Positions 8,678 through 17,596 of a DNA stretch of 64,000 bases are shown one piece after another (positions within the stretch are counted from its first letter, which is position 1; every line of letters begins with the position of its first letter). This DNA is from a virus. Under the pieces are notes generated by a model. It was given only the letters and a program-made list of their open reading frames with translations. It had not been told where the DNA came from and searched no databases. The translations under genes were made by a program, and so were the position numbers. The stretch is taken from IMG/VR virus record IMGVR_UViG_3300042673_001035, positions 1 to 64,000 of that record; one strand, 5' to 3'.

Positions 8678-11600
8678 ATACTACCACTTATTTGTGCTTC
8701 TAATTTTTCTACTTTTTCTGTTAATTCTTGTATTGCTTTAATTGCAATAGCATGAAATGATGTATAATCTAAATGTTTAAAATCATCATATTTGTAACCC
8801 TTTTTTTCATATATCAATTCGGGCATTATTTGTTGTATATCATCTGCTATAAACCCATATCCTTTTTCAAATTCAAAATTACCAGTTATATGTTGTAACC
8901 AATCATAACTAACTGGATTCAATTTTTTAATAGTTTCTATTCCGTTTAAAATAGTTTTTATATTAGTTTTTGCTCTTATATCTGATGCTGTAACTGAACC
9001 CGCTGCTACTGTTCCTGTCACAGAAATGTTACCAGCAAATACACCAACATTTCCAGCACCAGCTGCATCTCCTAATGCTACATAACTACCTTCTGCAGAA
9101 CCAATTTGTACACCATTTGTTCCAAACTCGGCTCTAGATGCAACCGCTAATAGTGTTGCATTTGCAGTTCTTGCCTCCCATCCAAATGCAATTACATACA
9201 AACTAGCGTTAGAAGTTAATGGAGTGGTTCCATTTGGATTTATTCTAGCTTGAACAACTGTCCCTAAGTAAACTTGTATCCAATAAACTTTACCAGATAC
9301 AGCCGTTCCAATAGATGGTATTGTTACTGTTCCTCCTCCAAACCCAGGTAAATCAACATTACCAAACGGAGAAGTAAAATTGTTCGAAAATTCTAAATTA
9401 GCAACTGTAACATATCCACTTGCAACCGTGGTTCCTACTGAATTTGTTTCTCTAACTACATAAAATATTGATGCATCATATCCATATTGACAACTTGCTC
9501 CGGTTCCCATATTATGACATTGTGCTAATCCTAAGCTTGTTACGGCTGGATATGGTATAACTAATGCTAAATTATTACCATCTACACCAGAGGGGGTTGT
9601 TACAAATGCTTCTACTGTATTTCCTCCGGTTGTTGTCAATGCAGTGAGTGGCCCATACTGAGGTGAGTCATTTCCTTCATTAGATTGGAATTGTGTGCCT
9701 GCACCTGCAACAGTTATGGATACATTTGATGTAGAACCAATATTTACATTACCATTTTTTATTCTTGTTTTAACTATACCACCACTTTTGAAATCAATTC
9801 TATTATTTGCATTATCTATATCAACATTTGTATTAAAAATTGAAGAACTATTAATTGACCACCCACCGATTTTAGCATTTAGACCGGTTAAATCACCAAC
9901 TGTAATCTTATCCGCAGTAACCACACCTGCAGCAATTTTACCAGCAGTAATTGCATTTGCTGCAATTGTTGTTGAAGTTACGGCATCTGCTGCAATTTTA
10001 CCAGCAATAACAGCATCAGCTGCTATTTTGCCTGATGTAACTGCCAATGCATCTAACTTTCCACTAGTTACTGCTAAATCTGCCAATTCTGCGTTTGTTA
10101 CCGAACTTTTTGTGGCCAGACCTCCTAAACCAGTAACATCGGTAGTTGCCGATACACTACTTTTTAATGCCAAAGAACCCAAACCAGTAACATCCGTAGT
10201 TGCCGATACACTACTTTTTAATGCCAAAGAACCCAAACCACTAACTACTGAGTTTGGTACCGTACTACCTACACTTAAATTGCCTTTAATAGTAAGTGTT
10301 GAGCCGTCCCATAACAATGCGTTTCCATTATTACTACCTGTTAAATAAAATAAACCAGTATTATCCATATAGGTTTTCCAGGCCGAACCATTATAAAATC
10401 CCATAATAGTGTTTCCTAAATATAAACCAGAAGTTGTACCAGGAGTTGGCGTTTTTGTAATTCTACCTAATGCATTTGTAAATACTTTATCATCCACTGC
10501 CGATGCTGCATTTGACCCTGATATAACCGCATTTGCTGCTGCATTTGACCCTGATGTAACTGCATTTGTAGCGGCAGTTGAAACATTTGTTGTAGTTGCA
10601 GCATTACCACCCGCTTCAATATTAATTTGTCCAGTAACTGTTAATGTACTATTACCATCCCAAGTTAATTTATTTCCTAATGAAAATTTACCCGTACTAT
10701 CCATATAAACCGTTGTATTGGAATTATTATATGAGCCAGAATCACTTACACCACCAATGAATATTTTTCTTGGGTTTTGTCTTGCATCCAAATAAATAGA
10801 TGGTGTAGTTCCTACTTTGAATAATTCACTAATATATCCTTGTTGTCCTCCTATTGTTGGTGAATATATAAATGTATCACCTATAAATGAACCACTAAAT
10901 TGACCATTTGCTAATTGTTGAACTTTTGATAACGATGATGATAAAATAAATACATTTGAAGAACTTACCGATGAACTCAATGAACTCAACGATGCAGATA
11001 CAGAACCACTAAGTGAACCAACGGAACTACTAGCAGATGAACTATAAACCGTCATTGTTCCACTAATAGAAGATGATACTCTATTTAAATCCGCTAATGA
11101 AGAAGATGCCGATGAACTAATTAATAAAATAGTTCCACCAATATTGGTATTTCCTCCATTAAATGTAGCACTTTGTGTAACAGCTACTGGAACATAATTA
11201 TTATTTACATCATAAAATTCAAATTTGAAATTATAAGTTTCATTACCAATTACCGTTGGCATTGTTGTAACAAAAGAAACTTCATCCGGTGAAAATGCAG
11301 TATCTTCTGATAATCGTAAACTAATATTTCCTAAATGCCACTCTCCCTGTGATTGTGAAAAATACAAAGATGCGGATGGATAATCTCTATCTATTCTAAA
11401 TGGTATTACTGTATCTAATAAATTTTTAGTAGGTGTGGTACCGACTAATGTTGCAATACTACTTGAAATATAAAAAGATACGGAACCTGATACTCCTGGT
11501 GATATCTCTTGAATGGATGATGTTAATTGAGTTAAATAAATTCCTAAATTACTTGAAGTAGATGATGAATAAAATGCATCCAAATTTAATTCGTAAGTAT

Positions 11601-12525
11601 TTGAACTTTTTATATCTAAAGATTGTGTATATGTGAAATATCCACTACCTGTTAATCTAACACCACTTTCAACTCTACTAGATGTAATGAATGTATTTAA
11701 CGAACCTGTATTCCAATTATTTTTAAGTGTTTCCGATGTTAATATTCCAGTCTGTCCTACTACACTTCCTGACAAACCATATGATGTTAATAATTCTTTT
11801 GACTCAACTAATATGTCTTGTATTAAATCAAAATCGGAAATGTCACCTTCGGAAGTTCTAAATACTTTTACTCTTTTAACATCACCTGCAAATGTTTCTA
11901 ATTTTGAAAGTTTAATATTAGCAAAAGATTGATTTATTCCTGAATCTACTTTTGACCCACTTTCAATTCTATATATTGGACTTAATATTTCAGTAATAGT
12001 TGCAACAGGTCTTTGGTAAAATCTAATCTTTGTAGTATTAGCTAATGCCGGATTTACATTTATAGTTTTTGTCCACTTAACATTGTATTTATTTTCCCAA
12101 TCTAAAGGAACGGGAAGTGTAATACCATTTGTATCTTGATACTCACTTAACTCACCTAATATAGTAAGTGTACATGGGCCGTATGCTGTATCCGGATAAA
12201 CATAGACTGCAACAACTTTTGAAACACCCTCATAATATTCCGTAATTATTGATGTATTAGTAGAACCACTTATATTGGTATTAATCATACCCTCACCTGG
12301 TTCGTGATAAATTATATTACCAGCTGAATCTTTTAATTCAATTTGTATTTTAGTATCAGGAACTAAAAAGTCAGAACCTGCAATTAGGAATGCATTCTTT
12401 CCACCCGTAAATGTGCCAGGTAATTCTGTTATTTTAAAATACTTACTATCGGATTGAGTATCATCTACTAATACTGCAAACTTTTCTAAATTCTTTGGAA
12501 ATAGTGTTTTCTTTATAACAGCCAT
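8674..12525 (-). CDS. Tail fibre / receptor-binding protein with S74 chaperone
   Basis: The 1283-aa protein is rich in Ser/Thr/Gly/Ala and low-complexity beta repeats typical of phage fibres. Residues about 760-880 contain degenerate repeats of the LGSLALKSSVSATTDVTG and GKIAADAV type found in trimeric fibres. The last about 105 residues form an intramolecular chaperone of peptidase family S74: SDIRAKTNIKTILNGIE, then LNPVSYDW, YGFIADDIQQIMPELIY and a final coiled coil. In known members this domain trimerises the fibre and cuts itself off at the conserved Ser. A late-promoter-like TATAAATA lies 45 nt upstream. Glycosyltransferase genes follow immediately. Confidence 0.9.
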   Translation of the reverse strand: MAVIKKTLFPKNLEKFAVLVDDTQSDSKYFKITELPGTFTGGKNAFLIAGSDFLVPDTKIQIELKDSAGNIIYHEPGEGMINTNISGSTNTSIITEYYEGVSKVVAVYVYPDTAYGPCTLTILGELSEYQDTNGITLPVPLDWENKYNVKWTKTINVNPALANTTKIRFYQRPVATITEILSPIYRIESGSKVDSGINQSFANIKLSKLETFAGDVKRVKVFRTSEGDISDFDLIQDILVESKELLTSYGLSGSVVGQTGILTSETLKNNWNTGSLNTFITSSRVESGVRLTGSGYFTYTQSLDIKSSNTYELNLDAFYSSSTSSNLGIYLTQLTSSIQEISPGVSGSVSFYISSSIATLVGTTPTKNLLDTVIPFRIDRDYPSASLYFSQSQGEWHLGNISLRLSEDTAFSPDEVSFVTTMPTVIGNETYNFKFEFYDVNNNYVPVAVTQSATFNGGNTNIGGTILLISSSASSSLADLNRVSSSISGTMTVYSSSASSSVGSLSGSVSASLSSLSSSVSSSNVFILSSSLSKVQQLANGQFSGSFIGDTFIYSPTIGGQQGYISELFKVGTTPSIYLDARQNPRKIFIGGVSDSGSYNNSNTTVYMDSTGKFSLGNKLTWDGNSTLTVTGQINIEAGGNAATTTNVSTAATNAVTSGSNAAANAVISGSNAASAVDDKVFTNALGRITKTPTPGTTSGLYLGNTIMGFYNGSAWKTYMDNTGLFYLTGSNNGNALLWDGSTLTIKGNLSVGSTVPNSVVSGLGSLALKSSVSATTDVTGLGSLALKSSVSATTDVTGLGGLATKSSVTNAELADLAVTSGKLDALAVTSGKIAADAVIAGKIAADAVTSTTIAANAITAGKIAAGVVTADKITVGDLTGLNAKIGGWSINSSSIFNTNVDIDNANNRIDFKSGGIVKTRIKNGNVNIGSTSNVSITVAGAGTQFQSNEGNDSPQYGPLTALTTTGGNTVEAFVTTPSGVDGNNLALVIPYPAVTSLGLAQCHNMGTGASCQYGYDASIFYVVRETNSVGTTVASGYVTVANLEFSNNFTSPFGNVDLPGFGGGTVTIPSIGTAVSGKVYWIQVYLGTVVQARINPNGTTPLTSNASLYVIAFGWEARTANATLLAVASRAEFGTNGVQIGSAEGSYVALGDAAGAGNVGVFAGNISVTGTVAAGSVTASDIRAKTNIKTILNGIETIKKLNPVSYDWLQHITGNFEFEKGYGFIADDIQQIMPELIYEKKGYKYDDFKHLDYTSFHAIAIKAIQELTEKVEKLEAQISGSI
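10130..10237 (-). repeat. 54-bp tandem repeat in the tail-fibre gene
   Basis: Two near-identical 54-bp units, starting at 10130 and 10184 with CCAGTAACATC and differing at one or few positions, encode the repeated LGSLALKSSVSATTDVTG block. A third, more diverged unit follows. This is a typical length-variation site of a fibre shaft. Confidence 0.85.
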
Positions 12526-12569
12526 TTAATCTTTTTTAAATAAATATCTCCAAAAAAAGAATTATATCA

Positions 12570-12577
12570 TATTTATA
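12570..12577 (-). promoter_or_regulatory. T4-type late promoter motif TATAAATA
   Basis: The minus strand reads TATAAATA, the T4 late consensus -10 recognised by gp55-type sigma factors, 45 nt upstream of the tail-fibre ATG (12525). A gp55-like protein is encoded in this window. No -35 is expected for this class. A single 8-mer in AT-rich DNA is weak evidence by itself. Confidence 0.45.
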
Positions 12578-12578
12578 T

Positions 12579-12620
12579 AAAGAAAACTAATAAAGTCTTT
12601 AAAAAACTAAAGAAAACTAA
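12579..12620. repeat. Direct repeat AAAGAAAACTAA, possible operator
   Basis: Two exact copies of the 12-mer AAAGAAAACTAA (12579-12590 and 12609-12620) lie 30 bp apart in the short divergent region between the tail-fibre gene and the plus-strand RHH gene. A partial AAAACTAA at 12603-12610 lies between them. Arc/MetJ-type RHH proteins bind short direct repeats, so this could be the autoregulatory operator of the gene starting at 12628. That is inference. Confidence 0.4.
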
Positions 12621-12627
12621 ATAAGTT

Positions 12628-12813
12628 ATGAAGTACGCAATGTTACAAATCAAAAAAGAAACCCATGAACTTCTCAAAGAATATTGTGAAGAACACGGGT
12701 TTAAAATGGGTAGTCTAGTTGAAAATCTAATTAAGAAACACATTGGTGTCTCAAAACCACAATCAAGTGTGTTGAAGGCTGATAAGGTAGTTCTTAGAAA
12801 TCAATCTTACTAA
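12628..12813 (+). CDS. Ribbon-helix-helix (Arc-type) DNA-binding protein
   Basis: The 61-aa protein has an RHH layout: a short strand (YAMLQIKKETHELLK), helix A (ELLKEYCEEHGF), a turn with G, and helix B (MGSLVENLIKKHIG). This is the only convincing plus-strand gene in the window. It is transcribed divergently from the tail fibre, and its 3' end overlaps the end of the gp47-gp46 gene by 20 nt (convergent). It may act as a repressor switching between flanking minus-strand operons. No Shine-Dalgarno is seen; the start follows an A-rich leader. The direct repeats at 12579-12620 are its most likely target. Confidence 0.75.
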   Translation: MKYAMLQIKKETHELLKEYCEEHGFKMGSLVENLIKKHIGVSKPQSSVLKADKVVLRNQSY

Positions 12814-15800
12814 ATCCATTCTCTTTTTTTATTTCAATTAATCCGTCTACGATATCTCTCATTTGTTCTAAGTGAGAAATCATCCATATAAAATCAAATT
12901 GTGTTTTAAGATATTGCATCATCATAAATAAAGATGATAAATTGTCTGCATCCAATGTTCCAAATCCTTCGTCTACTACTAAAAAATTCGGACGAGGTAA
13001 GTTACATACATTAATAAGTGCAACTCTAATAGCAAGGCCACTCACAAACTTCTCCATACCACTACACATCTCCAAAGGCCATTCTTGGTCTTCGTAAACA
13101 ATCTTTGCATTGATTGACTTGCCGTCCATTTCCATTGTAACACCAAAGTCTACAACTTGTGCAAGAATGTTATTGATTTCATTTTCAATTACCGGAAGTG
13201 CTTTACTAATCAACTCATATGGAATACCATCTCTCTTTACAGCATCTAAATAATAGGTGTATAATCGGTTCTTTTCCTCTAAGTCCTTAACATCACTCAT
13301 CTTTTGTTTTATACCCTCTATATAGGTCTGTAATGATGAAATAGAACCATTTGTAGTTGCTATTTGTTTACTGATATCTTTAATGTCCGATTCAATTTTC
13401 TTTTTCTCTACTTCTAATTCTTTGATTTGTTTTTCTAACTCTTTATTACTTTGAATTGTTTCTTCGTTCTCAAAATATCTTTCAATATCTTCTTCTACTT
13501 TGTCCAATTGGGTTTCTAATAGTTCTTCTCTTGTAACCAATCCACTAAATTCTAAATAATAATTTTTATGAGTTGCTTTGGCTTTTTCTAATTTATTTTT
13601 TAAGTCGTTCCACTCATTATATTGTTCTTCTATACCTTCCCATGTATCCAAAGTTTGTTGGATACCTGTACAATCAACCATTGCTTCTCTAACTATTTCT
13701 TTTAATTGAGGCAATGATTCCTTTACTCTCATTGCATCTTTTACAAAGGTATTATCACAACAAAACTTACAATTGGGGTCATATTCATGTTTATCCAAAT
13801 GTGAAATCTTTTCTTCGGCTGAGGATAAATGTCTTTTTGCAATATCATAAACTCTTGTAGCTTCAATTAACGCATTTTGTTCTCTTTGATAATTAGAATA
13901 TACAACTTCTATATCGATACCATTAAATTGTTGTTTAGTTGTAATTGTATCCGTTAACTCAACCATTTTTTCGGTAATAGTAGTAATATTTGTGGTTTTA
14001 TTCTGCATAATATCTTTATTTGTATCAATATCACCTTTTAATTTTTCTCTACGTTCATTCAAATCATCAATATTCAAATTACCATCAATCGGAGTAAGGT
14101 TTCTACTCAAATCTAATATAACACTATCTAATCCACCCTTATCACCATTCAATCTATTCAATTCTTTCTCAAACTCTTTCAACTCACCCTTATTATCTTT
14201 CAACTCATTTGCTTTATCAGCTAGTTCGGTTGTAAAGTCGGTTTTCTTAAAATTTTTGATAAGAACCGAAACTTCTTTGATATCTTCCGTAGCAGTTTCG
14301 TATAATTTATCAAATACATTTAATCCCATAAATTGAGCAAGTAAATCTTTTCTCTCACTTTGTGACTTATCAATGAATATAGAGTTATTACCTTGCAACG
14401 ATAAAGAAGTCAATACAAAATCTTCGTACTTACCAACATATTGTTCAATTACTTGATTGGTATCTCTTCTCTCTGTTCCATTTAAAGATATCTTCTCACC
14501 ACCATCATCATACCAAAAGTTTACATCTACCTTTACATTTTTACCTTTGTTAATTGTTTTAGCAGTTCTTTCAATGTAATAATCTACTCCATTTACTTGA
14601 AAATGTAAATAACATCTAAAATCAGTCTTACGATTGTTTAAGATATTAGCTGCTTTGAATGCTCTACTACTTTTATCATAAAGACAAAATGAAATAGCAT
14701 CAAAGATAGATGACTTACCTTGTGCGTTTGGTGCAAATAGTCCCATCAATCCATTTAACTTACTAAAATCAATTTTGTTATCTTCACCATATGAAAACAT
14801 ATTAGAAAACTCAAATCTAATCGGTTTCCATTGTATGTTTCTTAAAGTATCCTCGTGTACAATTCTACTATTTACGTCTCTGTTAATATTTTCCAATTCT
14901 GCTAAATCTTTCTTATCAACAAATGGCATCATTCTTTCTACATACTCATTGATTAAAGAGTTTTGATAATTGATATCGGAAATATCTTCAAAATCTAATT
15001 TATTTTGTCTATCTCCTGTTTTCTTCTTTGATAATGAGTCCGTTCTAATAATTGTAAAGTCCTCAACACCATATTTCATTTTGATTTCTGCAATTACCTT
15101 TTTAGTATCGGCAGTATCGGTGTTTGACAATCTTACTCTTAAACGAGGATGCTTTGGCATATCATTTACAACTGGAACTTTACCATTGTCGATATCCATT
15201 GTATAATAACCATAATCATTTTGAATATCAATTTCTTCGTAAGTCATAGTGTCCAAATCCCATGCTAAAAAACCATGTCTACCCAATGTTTCACCAAAGT
15301 TTTGTTGAACCAATGAACCTGCATAAACTACCTTACAACCTTTTGGACTTATCATTTCTTGACGTTTATGAATATCACCTAAAAGTGCTAAATCAAAACC
15401 ATCAAATATATCCGTTGTAAAATGCCTACTACTCACCACATAACCTATATCAGTTTGTGAATTATCAACAGGCCCGTGGAATAATGCAATCTTTTTATTA
15501 CCTGTTAGTTTATCAGCACTAATCCAATTGTCTTTGTTATCTAAAATTGAAAATACTGAAAAATCAATACCACCAATTGAAAACACTTGTGTATCTCTTA
15601 AATAATAAAAGTCTTTTAATTCTAATGCATCAACCAATGGAGTAAGAACATCCATTCTATCCATATTGTTCATATTACAATCGTGATTTCCGGTAATAAG
15701 AATTGTAGGACAAGTTTTAGCACACTCTTTGAATAACCAACTTATTTCGTTGACTAATTCTGGTGACATTTCTAATTTAGCGTGTGCAATATCACCTGCT

Positions 15801-15937
15801 AAATATATAATTGCGTCTTTGGTTCCTCTTTTACGGATTTCCTCAAACATCAATTCAAATACCTGTCTATACTCTTTGTGTCTTTTCACATTACGGATAT
15901 GAACATCCGCTATATGATAAATTTTCTTTAAACTCAT
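12794..15937 (-). CDS. Fused SbcD-SbcC (gp47-gp46) recombination nuclease
   Basis: One 1047-aa frame carries both subunits of the Mre11-Rad50/SbcCD complex. Residues 1 to about 340 are the metallophosphoesterase (HIADVHI, LAGDIAHAK, ITGNHD, LFHGPVD, LLGDIHKRQ). Residues about 370-1047 are the SMC-like ATPase: Walker A APNAQGKSS near 400, a long coiled coil with a zinc-hook CKFC near 722, signature CSGMEKFVSGLA near 956, and Walker B FLVVDEGFGTLD near 985. T4 encodes these as separate genes 47 and 46. The enzyme resects DNA ends for recombination-dependent replication. The primase gene precedes it with a 4-nt overlap. Confidence 0.93.
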   Translation of the reverse strand: MSLKKIYHIADVHIRNVKRHKEYRQVFELMFEEIRKRGTKDAIIYLAGDIAHAKLEMSPELVNEISWLFKECAKTCPTILITGNHDCNMNNMDRMDVLTPLVDALELKDFYYLRDTQVFSIGGIDFSVFSILDNKDNWISADKLTGNKKIALFHGPVDNSQTDIGYVVSSRHFTTDIFDGFDLALLGDIHKRQEMISPKGCKVVYAGSLVQQNFGETLGRHGFLAWDLDTMTYEEIDIQNDYGYYTMDIDNGKVPVVNDMPKHPRLRVRLSNTDTADTKKVIAEIKMKYGVEDFTIIRTDSLSKKKTGDRQNKLDFEDISDINYQNSLINEYVERMMPFVDKKDLAELENINRDVNSRIVHEDTLRNIQWKPIRFEFSNMFSYGEDNKIDFSKLNGLMGLFAPNAQGKSSIFDAISFCLYDKSSRAFKAANILNNRKTDFRCYLHFQVNGVDYYIERTAKTINKGKNVKVDVNFWYDDGGEKISLNGTERRDTNQVIEQYVGKYEDFVLTSLSLQGNNSIFIDKSQSERKDLLAQFMGLNVFDKLYETATEDIKEVSVLIKNFKKTDFTTELADKANELKDNKGELKEFEKELNRLNGDKGGLDSVILDLSRNLTPIDGNLNIDDLNERREKLKGDIDTNKDIMQNKTTNITTITEKMVELTDTITTKQQFNGIDIEVVYSNYQREQNALIEATRVYDIAKRHLSSAEEKISHLDKHEYDPNCKFCCDNTFVKDAMRVKESLPQLKEIVREAMVDCTGIQQTLDTWEGIEEQYNEWNDLKNKLEKAKATHKNYYLEFSGLVTREELLETQLDKVEEDIERYFENEETIQSNKELEKQIKELEVEKKKIESDIKDISKQIATTNGSISSLQTYIEGIKQKMSDVKDLEEKNRLYTYYLDAVKRDGIPYELISKALPVIENEINNILAQVVDFGVTMEMDGKSINAKIVYEDQEWPLEMCSGMEKFVSGLAIRVALINVCNLPRPNFLVVDEGFGTLDADNLSSLFMMMQYLKTQFDFIWMISHLEQMRDIVDGLIEIKKENGFSKIDF

Positions 15938-16875
15938 AATGAATTTATTTTGTTCAATAATAATTCTTCGGGAGAAAACTCTTTAGCTTCCTTTAACTCT
16001 TCGTAGAATTTTTCATACCCCATATCGGCGGCATCTTTATCTTTAAGATACATCATTTTTACATGAATACCTTGTTTTCTAAAATATTCGGCAGCTTTAA
16101 GTGCCTCATTAATTGCATCACTATCCAATGAAATAATAATGTCAGTAATTCCACTCATAAAGATTTTCTCTACCAATGTTTTGGATGGAAATTTACCTAA
16201 TAATGGAATTGCATTTCTTTTAATTGTGATTGCATCAAATACACCTTCACATAGTATAATCGGTTCGTTCCAATTGACTTGAGAATCAAAACATATTACA
16301 TTTTTACTGATTGGAGGATTTTTGTATTTCATTTTGTTGTCCGGATAATACGAACGAGAAACAAAGTAATTCAATGACCCATCGGAATTGTATGATGGTA
16401 TAATTACTCTTTGTCCATATAATCCTTCTTTACAATATCCTATGTTATATTTGATTATATCTTTTTCGGTAATACCTCTTTGAGTAAGGTAATGGATTGC
16501 GTGTTTATATTCTGGATTAAACCCCTTTGGAGTCTCACTAAGTGATATAAATTCTTTTGGTAAGGAAATAAACACCTTTGTATCGGCGTCCTCTAATTGT
16601 GGGTTATAATTACTATCTCCGTAGATTTCTCTAATAACTGAAATAACCTTTCTATCGACATCTAACTTTTTTAATAATGAGGTTAATTTCTTACCACCAC
16701 TATTACAAGTCCAACAATGCCACTTTTGAGTTTCTGTATTAACTTGTAGTTTTGGTTTGTGATGATTACAAAACGGACAGTAAAATGCCAACTCATTCCC
16801 TTTAAGAGTGAGATGACTACCTAACACACCGGTTAGAGTAGATACGACTATATTCTTATCATTTTGCTTCAACAC
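15934..16875 (-). CDS. DnaG-type DNA primase (CHC2 zinc finger plus Toprim)
   Basis: The zinc ribbon has Cys33, Cys36, Cys54 and Cys57 (FYCPFC...HCWTC). A Toprim catalytic core follows, with IILCEGVFDAI (catalytic Glu) near 210 and IIISLDSDAINEALKA (DxD) near 253. At 313 aa it has no helicase domain, so it is a stand-alone primase making RNA primers for lagging-strand synthesis. An in-frame stop (TAA, 16879-16881) lies three codons upstream, so the start must be GTG at 16873-16875 or the following TTG. The promoter-like box ends only about 6 nt upstream, which suggests a leaderless or nearly leaderless mRNA. Confidence 0.88.
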   Translation of the reverse strand: MLKQNDKNIVVSTLTGVLGSHLTLKGNELAFYCPFCNHHKPKLQVNTETQKWHCWTCNSGGKKLTSLLKKLDVDRKVISVIREIYGDSNYNPQLEDADTKVFISLPKEFISLSETPKGFNPEYKHAIHYLTQRGITEKDIIKYNIGYCKEGLYGQRVIIPSYNSDGSLNYFVSRSYYPDNKMKYKNPPISKNVICFDSQVNWNEPIILCEGVFDAITIKRNAIPLLGKFPSKTLVEKIFMSGITDIIISLDSDAINEALKAAEYFRKQGIHVKMMYLKDKDAADMGYEKFYEELKEAKEFSPEELLLNKINSL

Positions 16876-16880
16876 GACTT

Positions 16881-16911
16881 AAATATACGATAAATATTTG
16901 ATATTACCAAA
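16881..16911 (-). promoter_or_regulatory. 31-nt promoter-like box
   Basis: The minus strand begins TTTGGTAATATC and ends ATCGTATATTT. It has the same length and element spacing as the boxes at 3812, 38966, 40325, 41488, 49851 and 55232. It lies immediately in front of the GTG of the primase and would drive primase and the gp47-gp46 fusion. It also fills the space just after the stop of the resolvase gene. Confidence 0.7.
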
Positions 16912-16915
16912 TAAT

Positions 16916-17341
16916 TTATGGTCTATTTTCCTCTAAAAACCACTCTTCTGGGATTAATTTGTCGGAATACTTAAATCCGTTCTTTTCACACCACATGCCG
17001 TATGTAGTTTTGGAGTTTTTGCTGATTTTGTTCTTTGAATTGGAAAATACGAAACGAATATCCAAATTAGGGTTTTGTTCCTTTACTAATTGGTGTTTCT
17101 TACGGTCTGCTGCAACAAATCTACCTTTAGTCTCCACTCTAATACCATTGGGTAGTTTGAAATCAGGATGGTAGTTATGTTCGGAGGCAGGTATAATATA
17201 TGCAACCTTTTCGGTTTCATATTCTACGACCATTCCTCTACTTTCTATTTGAGATGATATGGATTCCTCTAAACCAGACTTAAATCCATATTTTTTAGCA
17301 ACCCATTTTGGATTGTTCTTTTTTGTAACTTTTTTAGCCAT
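16916..17341 (-). CDS. T7 endonuclease I-like Holliday junction resolvase
   Basis: The 141-aa protein matches the T7 gp3 family along its length. The catalytic set is recognisable as Glu25 (SGLEE), Glu40 (VEYETEK), Asp60 (YHPDF), Glu70 and Lys72 (GIRVETKGRF). A conserved KTTYGMWCEKNGFKYSDK tail follows. It resolves branched DNA before packaging and can degrade host DNA. T4-like phages normally use gp49 instead, so a T7-type resolvase is a mosaic trait. It sits at the start of the replication/recombination block. Confidence 0.92.
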   Translation of the reverse strand: MAKKVTKKNNPKWVAKKYGFKSGLEESISSQIESRGMVVEYETEKVAYIIPASEHNYHPDFKLPNGIRVETKGRFVAADRKKHQLVKEQNPNLDIRFVFSNSKNKISKNSKTTYGMWCEKNGFKYSDKLIPEEWFLEENRP

Positions 17342-17346
17342 TAAAA

Positions 17347-17568
17347 TTATTTATTTTTCAACGATGCAACTATAGCTGAGTATTTTCTCTCATTTACATC
17401 TCCGTTTCTACCAACTTTTAATTTAGCAGCATCTAATACTTTCTCATCTGCTTTTTGGAAATCGTTTGTAGTATATGGGGTTTTTGCATTTTCATATGCA
17501 GCTTTAGAAATTTTATCAACTCCTAACTCTTTCTGACCTGCATTGTATAAATCTAATATTTTAGACAT
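17347..17568 (-). CDS. Hypothetical 73-aa protein
   Basis: A small, charged, probably helical protein with no recognised family. A TATTTATA box lies 16 nt before its ATG, the same signal seen before several structural genes, so late expression is likely. The downstream gene is the resolvase, 5 nt away. Confidence 0.6.
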   Translation of the reverse strand: MSKILDLYNAGQKELGVDKISKAAYENAKTPYTTNDFQKADEKVLDAAKLKVGRNGDVNERKYSAIVASLKNK

Positions 17569-17596
17569 AATAATTGTTTTTACTTATAAATATATG

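Noticed and set aside
9695-10348. 217-codon plus-strand open frame opposite the tail fibre
   Set aside because: Shadow frame of the repetitive Ala/Ser/Thr-rich fibre; no start context or homology, composition mirrors the sense gene.
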